A stretch of 64,000 bases of DNA from Rhynchonema sp. JSB1_4 (GCA_030248065.1 JASAMV010007285.1:1-64000); one strand, 5' to 3'; shown: positions 1 through 14,700, counted from the stretch's first letter. The notes: generated by a model not told the origin, from the sequence alone. Made by a program: numbers and translations.

Positions 1-606
1 AAAGTATTTTCAAACTGAGAACAAACATAAAAAATTGAGAATAATGCGAAAATCAAGGAACGAAGAACGCAAAGACAAGACAACAATTTGAATAAATGAC
101 ACATAAATGAAGAATTATGAATGCTAGACAAGATACAGCTAAAACGGCAACCTTGTTTTAGATCGCAAATCTGGTAAGATCAGATCGAAATCATATTCAT
201 CACATGACAAACTTATTGCTCCACAACAATAACGAGCACAATCAAAAAGCGAACACATTGGTGATTTATTGGCCTAATAGTGTAAAATACAAATCAAAAC
301 TCAATAAATGAGAATACAAGCATCATCTGTTCAGCACCAGGGCATCATCATTAACGAAGAATATAATCAATGGAATCATCAGACTGACAAGCATACATAT
401 CCAGCAGGTACAATACATATCCGTAAACATTGCCGATAAAGAACCACAAATGTAAAAAAACGATGATCATCAGAACTCAGCAAACAAAAGCAACAAATAA
501 ACTCCAAACACCAGCCGAAAATATGTTTATGCGACATTGAGAGCAATAAACCAACCAACCAACAGCCGAAAATAAAGACAATCATAATAATAAATGTACC
601 TGACGG
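1..606 (-). other. Argonaute 3' flank / 3' UTR region
   Basis: AT-rich sequence downstream (minus strand) of the Argonaute stop codon, without any coding exon I can support. A stretch near 524-575 resembles a dispersed repeat seen at 36.1-36.3, 30.7 and 44.8 kb: it shares the string TTTATTGCTCTCA on the minus strand. The 3' UTR therefore probably includes part of a repeat. Confidence 0.5.
265..270 (-). terminator. candidate polyadenylation signal of the Argonaute gene
   Basis: AATAAA reads on the minus strand here, about 340 nt after the Argonaute stop codon at 607-609. It is a canonical hexamer at a plausible distance, but no cleavage evidence exists and other weaker hexamers could be used. 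Confidence 0.4.
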
Positions 607-3600
607 CTAGGCATGATAAGCCTGATTACTCAACGCGCCACCGGCGTATTTCAATCGTTCGTTCAACTGTTCGACCGTGTACTTGCCGTATGTTTGCAGT
701 CGTGTTTCGTGTTCGCGATCTGTTGGCTGTTCGCTGCCCACCGATTCACTCGCGAAACCCGACGAACTGCTCTCGCCTTGACCGCTGCAACAATGACGAA
801 CACAGTGTTGTGGTAGTGGACATGTTTGCATGCTTCTAGCACAGTGTCATCGGGTTTGGGACGGGAGGTCACGCAGGCAGGGATATGATGCCATCACCGA
901 AACGCAACAAGTTAAATATCACTCACTGCTTGCTGCATTGGAGGCAAACATGACTAACCGTTCGTTTCCGTGAATGCTGAACCACATAAACAGAGCAGAG
1001 GACTGCTCAAGATTGCCAGAGTAAGACAAACAAGTGCCCCCAAGACAATCACAACCGAGAGCACAACGTAGGCCCACCAACCAGCAATAGGCGCGCATAT
1101 TTGCCTTGCCGCGTTTGGCGATGTTGTGCGCGGCATAGCACGGTGCCGGGATGGAAATGGCCGAATTAATGATACCGTGCGCGAAACACAGTTTGTGCGT
1201 TAATGCCTGCAACCGGTGAAGGGATGATTGGTTACGTACGGCAGCATGTGAGTGTGATGCATATCGATTGCAGTTCACAATCTTTATAGTGACACAATCA
1301 TCATGACACGCTATTTCCGATCACTGTGCTGTACAGAATATTCACCATATGGCAGTTGCAGCTCGCCCGTCTGGGAAAACAGGCCGAAACGGGCAAAACT
1401 CACTGCTGTTACATTATTGTAACGCACCGGTAGAGTGTGGCTAACTTGTGGTTTAATGACCCGTTGCCCTTTCTCACGGGCTTGCACTTTTGTGCCCAGC
1501 AGTGGACTTACTCGAGCAATAAAATCTGCTCGGGGTCCTTTTTGGAGGTCAATTGGCCAGTGGTGTCGCACCGGCGAAGCCTGGCACCTCACCCATTTCA
1601 TTACTATAATCGGGAGGCTAAGGGAGGGCCGAAACGCCACAACAACCTGAATCGTGTCCATGTCGTGCGCTGCATCGTCCACGAGCACCGTGTAGCGCGG
1701 CGTTTTGGCTGTGCCCTGCAGTGCAGTGTGAAACATCATCATCACATTATGAAACCGTTGGTTGGGACATGTGGTACAGGATGATCCGTTGAAAAACTAC
1801 GGATGCCATTTTCCACATCCAAGTGCACGCCAACCGGTCACAACGTACCTGAATGACCTTGTGCGAGTGCAGATAGAATTCGTTGCGGGCCGGATGCACC
1901 AGTGTTCGATCGTCGACGGTGCCGCTCTGTACGTTCTTCTCGTGGTTGCGCGCTCGCTGGTTCGCCGCCAGATCCTCCATCTTCTGACGCTGCTGCAACC
2001 ATCGGCGCTGATTACAGTTGAGTACATATCATGATGGAAACAGTATTGTCCAGCCACGAACTCATGAGACGACTTTTTTTTGAAGTTGACTTGTACAGAT
2101 CCAATAATGTTCCGGTTCCACGTATTTCGCAAATAAAAGAAAGAGACACGCACGTATTTTTTTTAAAAACACGCTCTCCACCTCGGTGCGTAAATTCCCT
2201 TTTGCCTCCCAAAACATTTGTGTGTTGAACTACGTTGCTGTTCGCGTAAGCACGCAACAAATCGAGGTCAGGCAGCTGGAATTTGTCATCATCTGTCTTG
2301 GCTCAATCTCTTTCTTTTGTTTGCGAAAACACGTGTAACCGGAGCATTTTTGAATCTGGACAAGCAAGCTTAAAAATCCGTCTAATAAGCTCGTGGCGGG
2401 ACTATAAGCCTGGTGACCAGCCTGGTCCTGCTATGGAACAGTGGTGGGTGGTATGGGCCTGTCTTCACAGACTGGTGAGGAGCCAGGTCTCATCGGTGTG
2501 AAGTACCTAATCCTGGCCCAATTAACCTCGAGGAAGGGTCACGACAAACAGATCCTGTGTGCGTGAACCAGGTTTTTTTTCAAAATGAGCCACTGGCTCA
2601 TTTGGGAAAATCTACTGGCTCATTTTGAAATCTACTGGCTCATTTTAAAATGGGGTGGTAAAATATGTTGTTTTATCACTGCTGTAATGTGTTTTTGGTG
2701 CTTTTTGATGCTAAATAGTATGTTTTGGCCTAAAAATTAACAGCAATCGCGCGTAGCGCGAAAATTTTGACACTTTGTACCACGAATTGCTAAAAAAAGG
2801 TCAGTTTTTGAGGGTTGTATTACCATTTTTTGCCTGTGCCCCGTGCGGTACAGATACAATCACACTTTGGTTACTAACAGTGAACGTATTCTATGGTTCG
2901 TGTCTCAAAATAATGATCTACGAAGTATCCAGTGAGCCATTAGACGGACATTTGTTCGTTGAGTCCGTGCGCCAGTGGAAGTACTGGCCCATTTTTTACG
3001 AACTACAGTTGTGTGTGACTGTCATTGTAATGGCACATCCTACATTGCACCGCTTCATATGTATAGGCAAACCACACCAACATGAGCTCGATTTCGCAGC
3101 TGGCAGAATAGTGAAACATTCTGACACAAAGTGGAGAATGATGACTTTCTCTTTCTATTCGTTTTGAATACACATCACCTTAGAAATCGGGCTCGTGTTG
3201 GTGTAGTTTGCCTTTACATGCTAACACAACAAGACGGCATGTTTCCTTGATCACGCAACCAAATGACAAGAGGGAACAAACGCGCGAAGCGCGAAAAATT
3301 TTCGTTTTTAGACTGTTTGTCACCTTCAGGAAGTGCTTCCTGGGACCAGTGGTGTCGTTGGGGGGGGGCGAGGAAGGGGGTTACCCCCTAGTATCCGGTA
3401 TCTTGATTTTTTCATCCAGGGGTATCCGGTATCCTGACTTTTTGTCCAGGGGTATCCTACCCAGAACTTTTTCCGAAAACCGTAAAAATCGCCCATTTTT
3501 TACCTCCTCAATGCTAAAAATCGCTTGCTCGCGCAAGCATAACGCCAAAATGACCATTTTTGCGCTTCCAACACCAATTTTGTTCAATTTTTCTCTAAAA

Positions 3601-5789
3601 ATTGACCTTTTTTGAACAACCCAATGGCTATCCGAGATTTTTCATTTTGGGTATCCGGTATCCGAAAATTTTGGATTTTGGGTATCCGGTATCCTGACTT
3701 TTTGATTTCCCAACGACACCACTGCCTGGGACTGCTTACTGGCTAATTGAAATTCTACTGGCTCATTTGCCAAAATCTGCTGGCTCATTTCAAATTCTTA
3801 CTGCCTCAATGAGCCAGTAAAAATGGCAAAAAACCTGGCATGAACTACCCCTGTTCGTGCAAAAGCAAAAAATCGTCAGCTGTAGACGCATGACGAGCGT
3901 TATGTTCCACTAAAATCACCAGGCAGCAGGTACACACATATCACTCAAACGTGAGCAGGTACCAGATAGAGTCGGGTGTTGTGTCGTTTGCTGACGATGA
4001 TGTACAACAGATTCGGCTCGGCACACGATGACGGTCGGGTGGCGCGGATGGCCGCACGGATCTGGGGCACCTCCGTTGCCAGCACCTAGAGGGACGAGAT
4101 GGACCCAGTCAAGTTACGCAAACATCAACCCCGAATTGAGAGAGCAATCAAAACGCAACGAAATGAGAAAGTCACGATCTTCAATCCGACCTACTTATCT
4201 ACAGTGTGCGCGATGTTTCCAAACGTTTCAGTGTTTCAGGGCTCTTCTGATGTGCTCAAATGAAGCCAGTGTTCAGGTGGCTGATCACTCAAATTATCTC
4301 GGAACCTGATGCTACACCTCACAGAAAGAATACTCACTGCGTAGTAAGACAGCCACCGATTGGTGATCGAACAATACCAAAGCGAGAATTTCACCACAAT
4401 GAGGATCATTCACTGTAAAAACAGATTACCCACCTGTTTGTACTGTCCCTCTGACACGCCATCGCGGTACATCCATATCTCGGACGGGTAGTGTTCGTTG
4501 TTCTTCATGTACATTCGAATCAGTCGTTCCATCTCAGTACGCACCACGTTGTTGTTCGCTGCCACTTCGACACGTGCATCCTGGTAGGTGTAGTCGCCCA
4601 CAAACTGCATCGGATGCGAGCCACTGTTCGCGCAGATCTGTGCACACAATATATACTGTGGCTGAAACATCAGACAACGAGACAGTAACCAGGTTACTGA
4701 TCGGATCGGTAGTCTTGGTCGCACGTGACGCTTTTGGAATCAAGGATATTTCCAGATTTGCAAGAAACGGTAAAAACAGCCCAGCCACTTTTATGTTGGT
4801 CACATAAAAAATCACACCACTAAAAGTAAGCTGCCAACACGAGAATATTTGACATCATTATCATTCATGCGAAACGGCACGTGACCAAGTCAAGTCGGAT
4901 CCGATCACCAAGTGCACCAAGCCTGGCCCAGGTTGAAACCGAGCTTCAAATTGTCAGTCAACTCACGCCAACAACACTGGGCTGTGTTTCGACGAAGTTC
5001 TTGCGTCTCAAGATGCGACTCAACGGCGGCGGATGGCAAACGTCAAGACCGACGAACAGCCGACGATGCCGCAGCCAATCGATGCTGAAAAACACAACTA
5101 TGGTATGAAGAATACTTCGAGATATTGGTCGCACAATGACCATATAAGAATTCGTCAAATCAATCCTGATTTTCACGTTCAGTCACTCTTAACCACTGCG
5201 CTATTTGTGATTCTCACAAAACATTTTCAGCTGAAAAAAATCCAGCAGATCAACCACGTTGCCGCAGGTCTGAAACATTCTCTTTACTACGTATTTTGTG
5301 TGCGATCACGCAACGCAACGTCATTGCCCCGTCACTTTCCCTCTTTACGATTCAGGAAAAAAATTTGACCAATTCTTATAAAGTCATTGTGCGACCAATA
5401 GTTACGACGGACTCGACCGATTTTGTCCAACGTGTGGAACCTGTTTCTTCGCAGTCTGCAAACGCCAGCATAACTGAGCGTGGCACCAACGAATGTCGAC
5501 ATATCATCACAACTCAAAAAATAACGGCAACACCGATCGCCGGACCGATCAGCAGCAACCCAAACCGTGCGCACTAACTTGTTATCGATGCGCAACAGCT
5601 GCCCATCCGTGTTCGTCAGATTGAAGTTGATGCCGCCCAATTTCATGTTGGTTTTCTGCATCAAGTTCTCCATCAATGACCAGTCCGTCCGTCCGTTGCC
5701 CACGCCGACGCAACGATTGAGACTGCGCGCATTCAATTGTTGCGTGACGATACGCTGCTCCAGCTCGATCTCGCACAGTTTGACGATGT
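607..5789 (-). CDS. Argonaute exons 14-22: PIWI domain and C-terminus
   Basis: Exons: 5789-5579, 5084-4967, 4661-4434, 4085-3963, 2275-2234 (42 nt), 2007-1849, 1715-1647, 1206-1082 and 784-607. They carry LFVGLDVCHPPP (Asp777), FVGDYTYQDARVEV (Glu834), WMYRDGVSEGQY (Asp869), IIVSKRHNTRLYL, the GTVDD...HP...FYLHSH strand, GTAKTPRYTVLVDD and AISIPAPCYAAHNIAKRG (His1036). With the full Asp-Glu-Asp-His set the fold could cut target RNA; C. elegans WAGO proteins have generally lost these residues. The protein ends in a polar Ser-rich tail instead of the usual hydrophobic '-YFA' end of AGO1/2. Intron 2276-3962 hosts several nested repeats. Confidence 0.93.
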
Positions 5790-8700
5790 CTGAACGAGGA
5801 GAACGATGATAACATTAGCATGAAAACAGCACAATCAATCGAAAAATATCGATTTTGTCGCTCACGATTCAGATCAAAGGTTTTCCTTTCCAAGTTCACC
5901 CACTTGCCATTTGGCAAGTAATTCGGAACTTCAGTTGACAAAAACAAAATCCACTTGCAAAGTCAAAGCTCTGGAGTTATCGCTACATTTATTGTTGCTC
6001 CACACAAGCGACCTTACACAACACTGCGATATAAAGTGTTCAACAATAGCGAAAAAGCCTCTCATCCATCTGAAATTACGTGCAACCTTGTAATTTTACG
6101 TGTCCTTTGACGAGATTTACTTGCCAACCATTTGACAAGTTATCTGAAAATTTACTTGCCAAACTGAAAACTTTACTGGCCAAGTGCCTACTTGCAAAAA
6201 AGCACCGCTTCCAGACACTGAATTTATTGAATTAATTGATTTATTTGGTGAGTTTATCGATTTCTGACTGGACAACGACAATAATTTTACGTGCTTCACT
6301 AGCTTGAAACGAAATCTGATGGTCGTAGCCATTAATTCATGCAAATCGAGTAAAGGCGACACTCCATTCTGTTGGTCGTGATAACAGTTTGACACCGAAT
6401 TTATAATTTACTCCACTCTGCTGTCTAATGTAACACATTCAAACACCCGCGTCACCCTGACAGCCAGTGCGACGTCACGTGACCTTCATTGCTTCATCGC
6501 ACTGGTCTGCTGATCTAACGTAGTTGCTACGTTGCTGTAACCCAGCAGGCATGGCGCTACTATGCTTGAACTGGCTGAGATGGCAGGCTCGGAAATGTTA
6601 CACTCGCGATACACCTCCCTTCAAAGAGTTGACAGAAACGGTCTTCAACATCTAGGCGTAAACGACAACTACATATACAATACTTTTGGGAGAAACCCAC
6701 TTATCTGAACCAAAGCACATCATGCGTGTGTTAGCTGCAGCGGTCACGTGACTGCCAACACTAACACACAAGCAACGAGATGGGAAACCTACGAAACTCA
6801 GCTGGCTGCGCCAGGGCTTTTGCAGCACGGAGCGCGCAACGTTTGAAAAGTTTCTCCCAAAAGCATTTCAGAAATACAATGAAACCCATTATCTGAACCA
6901 AAACATATTTGGGGCCGGTGTCAAACTGGGTGCTTTCGGGCTTTTCAGCACGAAGCGCGCACGGAGCCGACCCAACGCCAAGCACAGAAAAAGTATTGTT
7001 GAATTTCTTGTTGTTGTTTGTTTGAAAATGGGCGAATTCTGCTGTCGTCGACACATTCCCGTATGAGCGCAAAATTATGAGAATAACCAGGGCGTGGGAT
7101 TTGGGGGTGTGTCGAGACTTGCAAACACCCACACAAAACCAAAGTATCTACGCTTGAAATGCCTTGCACCCAAACACTGACACAAAATGAAAAGGAAGGA
7201 ACCCATTATTGCAACCAAAAACAGGTTTTCAACTGTTTGCGACCGAGCTATTGCAGGACGGAACGCAAAGTGAATGCGAATGCGAACACTGACCATGCGA
7301 ATCGGCTCGATCCGACGACACGACCATGACGAATGCGGGCACGCCATTCACACACAAACGATTGGCGATGGCTTGCAGATGTTGCTTGATGACGTCACGC
7401 TCGTCGTTGATTGGCTGGATGATCGATGGTTGTTCCACGTTCTTCATGCCGTTCTTGGCCGCCGTCCGTTTGAACAGATCAACGAACGTGCTGGAACGCA
7501 ATTGATTGACGTGATGGCAGTGAGAGATTACTGTTGGCCGTCTTTATAGATGCGTGATCGGGACATGACCAGCCATTTTCGGTAATTCCAAAAAAATATA
7601 TTCTGCACATAATGCGGCAATTAAAAGGCACACTTAAAGTCGAGTAAAATGCCGAAAAAATATTCTCTCAGTCATTGCACAGTTTCATAAAAAACCGCGC
7701 ATACCGTGGTAAGGTAAGATCACGTTTTATCACGCCATAAACAAAACGCTCTTGGTTAAATGACTTGGTCGCGAATTATGCGAACCACAACACATCTGAC
7801 TGTCAAGGAAAACGGGCAGCCTAAGCCCGAAGCACAATCATAGCCTAGAAACAAGCTTGTCTGAAAATGCGCAAGACCAAGTGAAAACCAAACGCGCGCG
7901 ACAATAACGTGCCCGCAGCAGCCATTAGGGGAAAAGTAAAAGAAGGAAAAAAAAAAAAAAAAAAAAAGGGGAAAGGGAGGAAAAAAAAACCCCCCCCAAC
8001 GCACTTGAAATGCTCGCGCGTCACACACGGCTGTCCGTCGTTGGTGCGCAGTATGAGCACCGCCCATCGGTCGAGGCGAGCGCCGCGCAGATATTTGGCG
8101 CCGCGTTTATTCCAACCGCCGTGCTCGTCGATCGGCACTTCCTGCTGCAAACATAGGGCGTGAAACATTAGTGTTTGTTGTTGTTGTTGCACACCGGTTT
8201 TTCGTTTACCTACCAGAAACCGGTATATATCCGGTGTGCATTTGAAATTCTACACAGGGATAGAATTTTCAACACGCAGACTTTCATTCAGTATTCTCCG
8301 CAGCAGGATTCAACCGCCCGTGTGCTTCCACTCTTGTAAAAATATTTTCTCGAAAGTCGATATTTATCGATTGAAAATTAGCCCTGGGTAGAATTCTGCA
8401 TCTACAACACCGAAAAGAAAGTGTCTGGGACGTCTAAATGTCAGGTGCAAAGTGACGGAGACAGACGTACAACGAGAAAATGGTGCAAACTGACTGACTT
8501 ACATGTATGAGATGCACATAAAAAGACAAATGCGTCATGCTTGTACAAATGAACTTACGTTGTTGGCGTACTGCGCCGTCGGTTGTGGCAGCACACGGGC
8601 TTGCAGCTCCACCGGTCTCTCACCGACACGCACGCCGACCGCATCCAAATGTGGATTGGCGTACAAATTCGTTTTGTCGGCTTCTCGCTCGATTTCCCTC

Positions 8701-11700
8701 GCCCGATCCAGTGGCGCCATCGCCGATGTCTGCAATCAGATTCGACTTTAGGACGACACCTCAACATTTGAACGGGAGTCCGCTAATTTGTGTGTGTGGG
8801 CCACGTTTTTTTGTGATCGAGTTGGCGCATCAATTTAGATACGCGTAAAAGTTAATGATGAACAATGTTCACGCTGGTCAAAATCGGTGCGAAAAGTCAG
8901 CGCGCCAGACCCACTGTGAAAATGTTCCAGCACAACTGAAAACAGTAAGGTGCTTTGGGAGCACGCCTTTGCGCGCAAGACCAGTGACACGCTGCTCTTT
9001 CGGCCCATAACGCCGGACAGCTTAGATGATCCGGGCGAATCGTCAGAGACGAAATCACCGGGTGAAGACCACAAAATGTCACACGCTTCAAGAGACTAAA
9101 AAGTCCCATTGAAACATAAGACAAATAACGTGCACCGGTCAGTCACTGTAGCACAAAGGCGTGCCCTCCAAGCACCTTACCGTCTGACCAACAACATTGG
9201 TATTTTCTGCTTCGATACAGCCCTTAAGACAACCCAGTCACAATTGAAAAAGACAAGAAAAATATACAAATGTTGCACAAAAGGAACCTTGATGATCTGC
9301 GCTGCGTACGGTTCCTGTTTCTGCATATCGAGTCGTTGATTGTCGAGTGACGAGCACAATTCCAACGGATGGAACACGAACGGTTCGCCGCCGCGTTCTT
9401 TGCGCGATGACAGTGCTCGCAGACACGGCAGATGCGCATATCTGGCCACAAATCGATGGCTATATTAGACAGCACAAGACACGACTAATTGTGTTGTCGG
9501 CGATGCAAGTGGTTAACGCAGAGAGTGACTGACGTTTGGCCTGTTCCACATAATCCGATCACACCAACTTCAACCTTGGCATTGGATCAAGCAGGGTTAA
9601 TTTTTTCAAATTCGGCTACTACCAAAACGCTACTAAACTGAAAATTTTAGTTGCTTTTCGAAATCTTTTACGAAACAAAATAAACAACAAAGATCAGACA
9701 ATGACGCCACATCGTCATCCCAACTGCACTAACTTCAAGCGAATGTTGTGTTTCTTCAGGAAATACTGAAACACCGATATGCGATAGCCGACCTCGTCAC
9801 ACCAGAAACTGAAAAATGCAATATTTGAACGACACATAAATCAGATGCGCAGGGCATCTTCCCCAATCAACCAACTCCTGATATTCAGCTGATTTCTCGG
9901 TGAGACCAATAGCTTCGAACGAATGCGGTGGTTTGTTCGGCAGACGTTGGACGAACGCAAAACCTGAAGAGCAATCAAATCATGGCGAAACTCAAATTAA
10001 CGCAACCAAATTTGAGCGAGACGAACACAGCCAACCCACCGTTTATGAAGCGATTCACTTTGTCGACAACGCGTTTGGGCAGACCACCAAAATGGAACAT
10101 TGGTTTGAGAATGTCCTCCGTTCGCATATTCAGTTCGGTGGCCAGCACGTCAACGGCGCGACGCGCGCGCATGAACGCACCGACTTTCTCTGCAAAAGTG
10201 CACGCACATCAAACTTGGTGATCGCGTTCGGTTTTGACCACGTCACACGTGTCAAATATTGAACGAACAGAAATACGGTACAGAAAAACAGAAAATTTTT
10301 ATGGTGAAACGAGAAGCGCTCGGCCTCGATGTGGCGGATATCCAACACGCCCCTCCCACATCATACCGGCATCAGCAGGCATGGCGCCACTGCTTGCACA
10401 TGCCGAGATGGCAGGCTGGGAAGGCTTCGCATGAACATTCACATCAACATAACAACAAGCCTTAGGCCGTTCTCTGACAAAAGCAAAAAGTCAAAGTTCA
10501 CTACACACTTTTTACTTTTGTCAGAGATTGATTATTAATGATTATGAATGATTAAACACAAGTTTGATGTCGATCTCGTTGCATGATGATGATTAAGGTG
10601 GGAAGAAATAGTTCTCGCGGACTTCGTGTATTGAAGCAACAAACCCATTATTGGAACCACGATTAGGTAAACTACACCAACACAAGCCCGATTTCGAAGT
10701 GGTGTGTATCGAAAACGAAAAGAGAAAATCCTCATGCTCCATTCTGCATTTCACAATGTGTAACATTTCCCAAATCAGAATCCACGTCAGAACGTTTCAC
10801 CATTCTGCCAGCTGCGAAATCGAGCTCATGTTGGTGTAGTTTGCCTATATCTAACGTAGTTGCTACGTTGCTGTAACCCAGCAGGCATGGCGCTACTATG
10901 CTTGAACGTGCTGAGATGGCAGGCTCGGAAATGTTACACTCGCGATAGACATCCCTTCAAAGAGTTGACAGAAACGATCTCTTCACATCGATGAATCGGA
11001 AAACCACAACAATACAATGAAACCCGCAATAGGAACCAAAAAAATATTTGGGGCCGGTGTCAAACTGGGTGCGTCCGGGCTTTTGCAGCGCGGAACGCAT
11101 TAGTTTGACGTCGATCTCGTTGCATGAGATTTTTCAGCGGCAAGAGAACCAACTTACCTACACAATTCACATTCATTTTTTCCTGCTTAGCTTATTATTA
11201 GAAAATGAATGACTTTTAAATCATATTCCCCCTCCCCTGGCTGCATCACTGTCCCTCCACAAGGAGCGTTGTGTTGACTGTGTTACACAATTGCACTAAC
11301 GATCCAACTGCATGGCGAGTGTGGGTCGTCCGTTGTTGAGAATCACCCGCACGTTTTTCTGCAGACCACGACGCAGTTCGACGTTCTTGCTCAGCTCAAC
11401 ACCCGTAGTCGCGAACGTGTTGTTGCCAAACGTTACACGCGAATCACTGCAACACGAGCACGATCAATGTTGCACGATGATTACAAGATTATTTGTGTTG
11501 TGGTGAGTTGAGACAAGTTCCACTAAAGCAGCCCTGAACGAACGAAGATGGAAGAATAGACTGCGTTCGTTTGTGAAGGATATCTGGTATCAACTACAAT
11601 GAGCCCATTTCAAAAGAACAACAAAACATACCATCCCCACCGATTCAAACCATTGAAAACCGATTGAAGTACATGCAAAGCAAATTGGGAACAGATTACA

Positions 11701-14700
11701 ACCAGGAAACCATGATCACGAGTGAAATATAAGGAGAAAATCTAAGCAAAAACCAGGATACATACTCATCAGCTGATGCAATCACTTGCATAAGCCTGCA
11801 GCTGAAACATGTCGATATAGTATGTTTGACGCAATAAACGACCCCAGTCAATGGTGTAATGGATAAGGGCGCAAAGAATTCCTGTGGTCCCACAGTTAAT
11901 ATTGAACCTACACGGTCTGCACAATTGTCCAACCGTGTACGCTCCTTATAATGAAACCCTCCACACAGCGGCGGACAGTGTGGTCCCCTATCTGCCATTA
12001 ACCTCCTGGTTAATCTTGAGCATCTTTCACACAGTCCTGCCCTTGGGGAACCGACTCCCCAAACGCACAGTATCACCCCCTCCCGGTACCTTGCCCCGCG
12101 CACCGTCACAGTATCTGCCCCTCTGTGGTACAATATTCCCCCAATTTTTTCAAAATTTTCACCCCAAAAGTACTATTTTGGTCAAAAATGGCTAAAAATC
12201 GACCAAAAGTGCTAAAAAATTACGCGCTTCACGCAATTTATGCACTTTTTAACCCAAACAATCCCAGCGAGATTCGTATGGTGCACTTCTACGGTTAAAG
12301 CGATGTCGGGCGATGGGTGCCGGGTACCGAAAACGGGCAAGTGTCGGTGTCGGGTCCGGGTGTCAGAGAACTTTTCTTCGACCTCCAAATGTTCGACGAA
12401 GGCGCACATTGTGGCATTTTGTCAGACCTTTGATTAAAAACATTTGAATTCAGTAAACTAAGCCAAAAATTGCATTGATGAAAGGAAAAAAGAGCACACA
12501 CTTTCCAGTCTTTGTTTCCTTGACTCATTTGGTCCAAACATACGACGTCGGGTACTTTTTGGATATTTTCAAAAATGTCGGGTGTCGGCTTTTTCCCGCA
12601 CATGTCGGGTGACGGGCGTCGGGTACCCCAAATCTCTAACCCTATACAGTATCTCTCCCTAAAATTTCGTCCCCCCCGCACCTTCCCGATACCTTCCCCC
12701 AAATGCGCCCCCACCAAATCTTCGGTACCTCCGTCTTTTTTGGCCCCAACGTACGCAGTATCTGCCCTCTCAGAAATGGCCACAGCATTGTTTAACAACA
12801 GCGAGCGAACTGCCGGAACTTCATGTCGGCATAAAGCGTGCGAACAGCAACTGAACGGTTGAACCAACTTGAAGAACACGGTCTGCGACGTGAGCAGCTC
12901 AGCGAACTGCAGATTGGATCGATCGAACAGCGACAGATCGGTGCCGAGCAGGCCGGTCAGATCCTTGGGTCGCATTTCGAACGGTTCGTCCGGATTGCCG
13001 GTCGCCGGTTTGATGCCGACGTCGAACGACTGAATCTGCAAACACACACACACACACCCACATCGCTCGCATCCATAATCATACTACTCACAAGCTACCC
13101 GAAACGGACAGAAAAAGCAACCGCTGTCATCCAAGCAGGTCAGAATTGGGCCTCCGGAGTACACACGTGCTGCACAACAACTAAATGGCGGCCACGGGAC
13201 GAGGCAGTAGTTGTGCACCATTCGCAAACAGATATTAAAATTCGCAACTGAGCCCCAATAACCTGTGGCATGATGTCGAATTTTTTGCGCAAAACCGCCA
13301 CCGTCAAATCTTGATACGACTCACTCCAGCAATCCACAATCTGTTCGATGCGCACGGTGAACCATTTCTGAAACGTCAACAGCTCTGAAATCAGTATGCT
13401 GAACTCTTTTGTTTTGTTCTGAAATTTTAGATTTGATGTGACCACAACATTGTTCGTTGGTGTGCTGCGCGGCGGACGGGCAATTGAGCAAAGCACATTT
13501 GAGCAAGACCAAATTGAGCAAGTGAAAAACGGCAGAGGCCAAAAGAGCAGAACCTAGAAACGAATATTCCTAAGCCAAAACTCAAGCGCAAAGCTAAGCT
13601 TACCAAACGTGCTTTGCTCAATTGCCAGGCCATTTGCTGCGCACAACAAAGCAGACGAGTGGTGCGCTCGTCAGGCCAATGCTATACGGAAACTCAGAAA
13701 TTTGATGTCAGAACGTGACAATTGGCCAAAACAACCGCCAGAGCTGAAAAAACTACCCGAGGTGATGGCCAGATGGACCTGACCAAGATAATTTAGTCCA
13801 CTTTTGCCCACCCCTAGCAAGCTTGAAACCATTGACACAAAGCGCAGACCAACCGTCTTTCCCTCGTCAATAGCGAGCGGCGTGACGGCGAACAGAATGC
13901 GACGTCGATCGTACACGAATCCCATGAAATCGCCGAAGAACTTCGGCTCGACCTTGTACGCCAACGCAGCGAAGATCCAATAGGACAACGTGCGACGTTG
14001 TATCAAAGCGTGACTGCAATCAAGTCGAATAGATAATTATTGATGTTGATTTTGACCAGCGTAAATGTGCCGATCACCAAGTAAAGTAATTTTATTATTC
14101 AATATCGTCTGCTGCCAGCGGGCAAAACTCACCCATCACCAAGTAAAAGTAATACGCTGGTATGATGGCGGCAGGTTTTTGAAAATGGGTGGGTCATTTG
14201 CCAAAAATCTATTGGCTCGGATCACTGAAATTCTAGTGGCTCATTTGCCAAAATTTTCTGGCTCATTTAAAAATTTTAGTGGCCCAATAAGCCACTATTC
14301 AGTGGCAAAAAAACCAGGATGCCGGCCATGCAACACAAAATGCTAACTCGTTGGGCGCGCCGCGCGTCACCTCCTTTCCATTGGCGCCACCCTCCATAAT
14401 CTGTACGTCGTACCGATACATGGGCTCGTCATATTGAAAGTCCAATTCGTAGGTTTGGGTGCTCAACCGAACCGGTCGACCGATGCTGCCCGGCTGCGCC
14501 TTGGGTGCTGCCATCACGCATTCGGCGCTCTGAAACATCACATATCGGCAATGCGACACAAGCAGCACAACAGCCGTTGTTCATCGAACAGATGTTCATG
14601 TGCGAGACCAAACAATGGTACGACAGAGACAGGACAGCTGGAATCAGCAGGGTCACACACAGTTTCGTTCGACTTTGATTCGGCATAAGCTGATTTTATG

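Larger units (their letters stand above)
2560..3850. repeat. nested repeat in an Argonaute PIWI intron ('TGGCTCATTT' family)
   Basis: Copies of ACTGGCTCATTT repeat at 2590-2660 and 3735-3800, with an inverted match (AATGAGCCAGTAAAAATGG) near 3810-3840. Similar solo pieces occur at 14190-14330 and 25330-25385. Two further elements sit inside it: a MITE at 3065-3213 and an hAT-like element at 3347-3724. I recognise no transposase frame. Confidence 0.6.
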
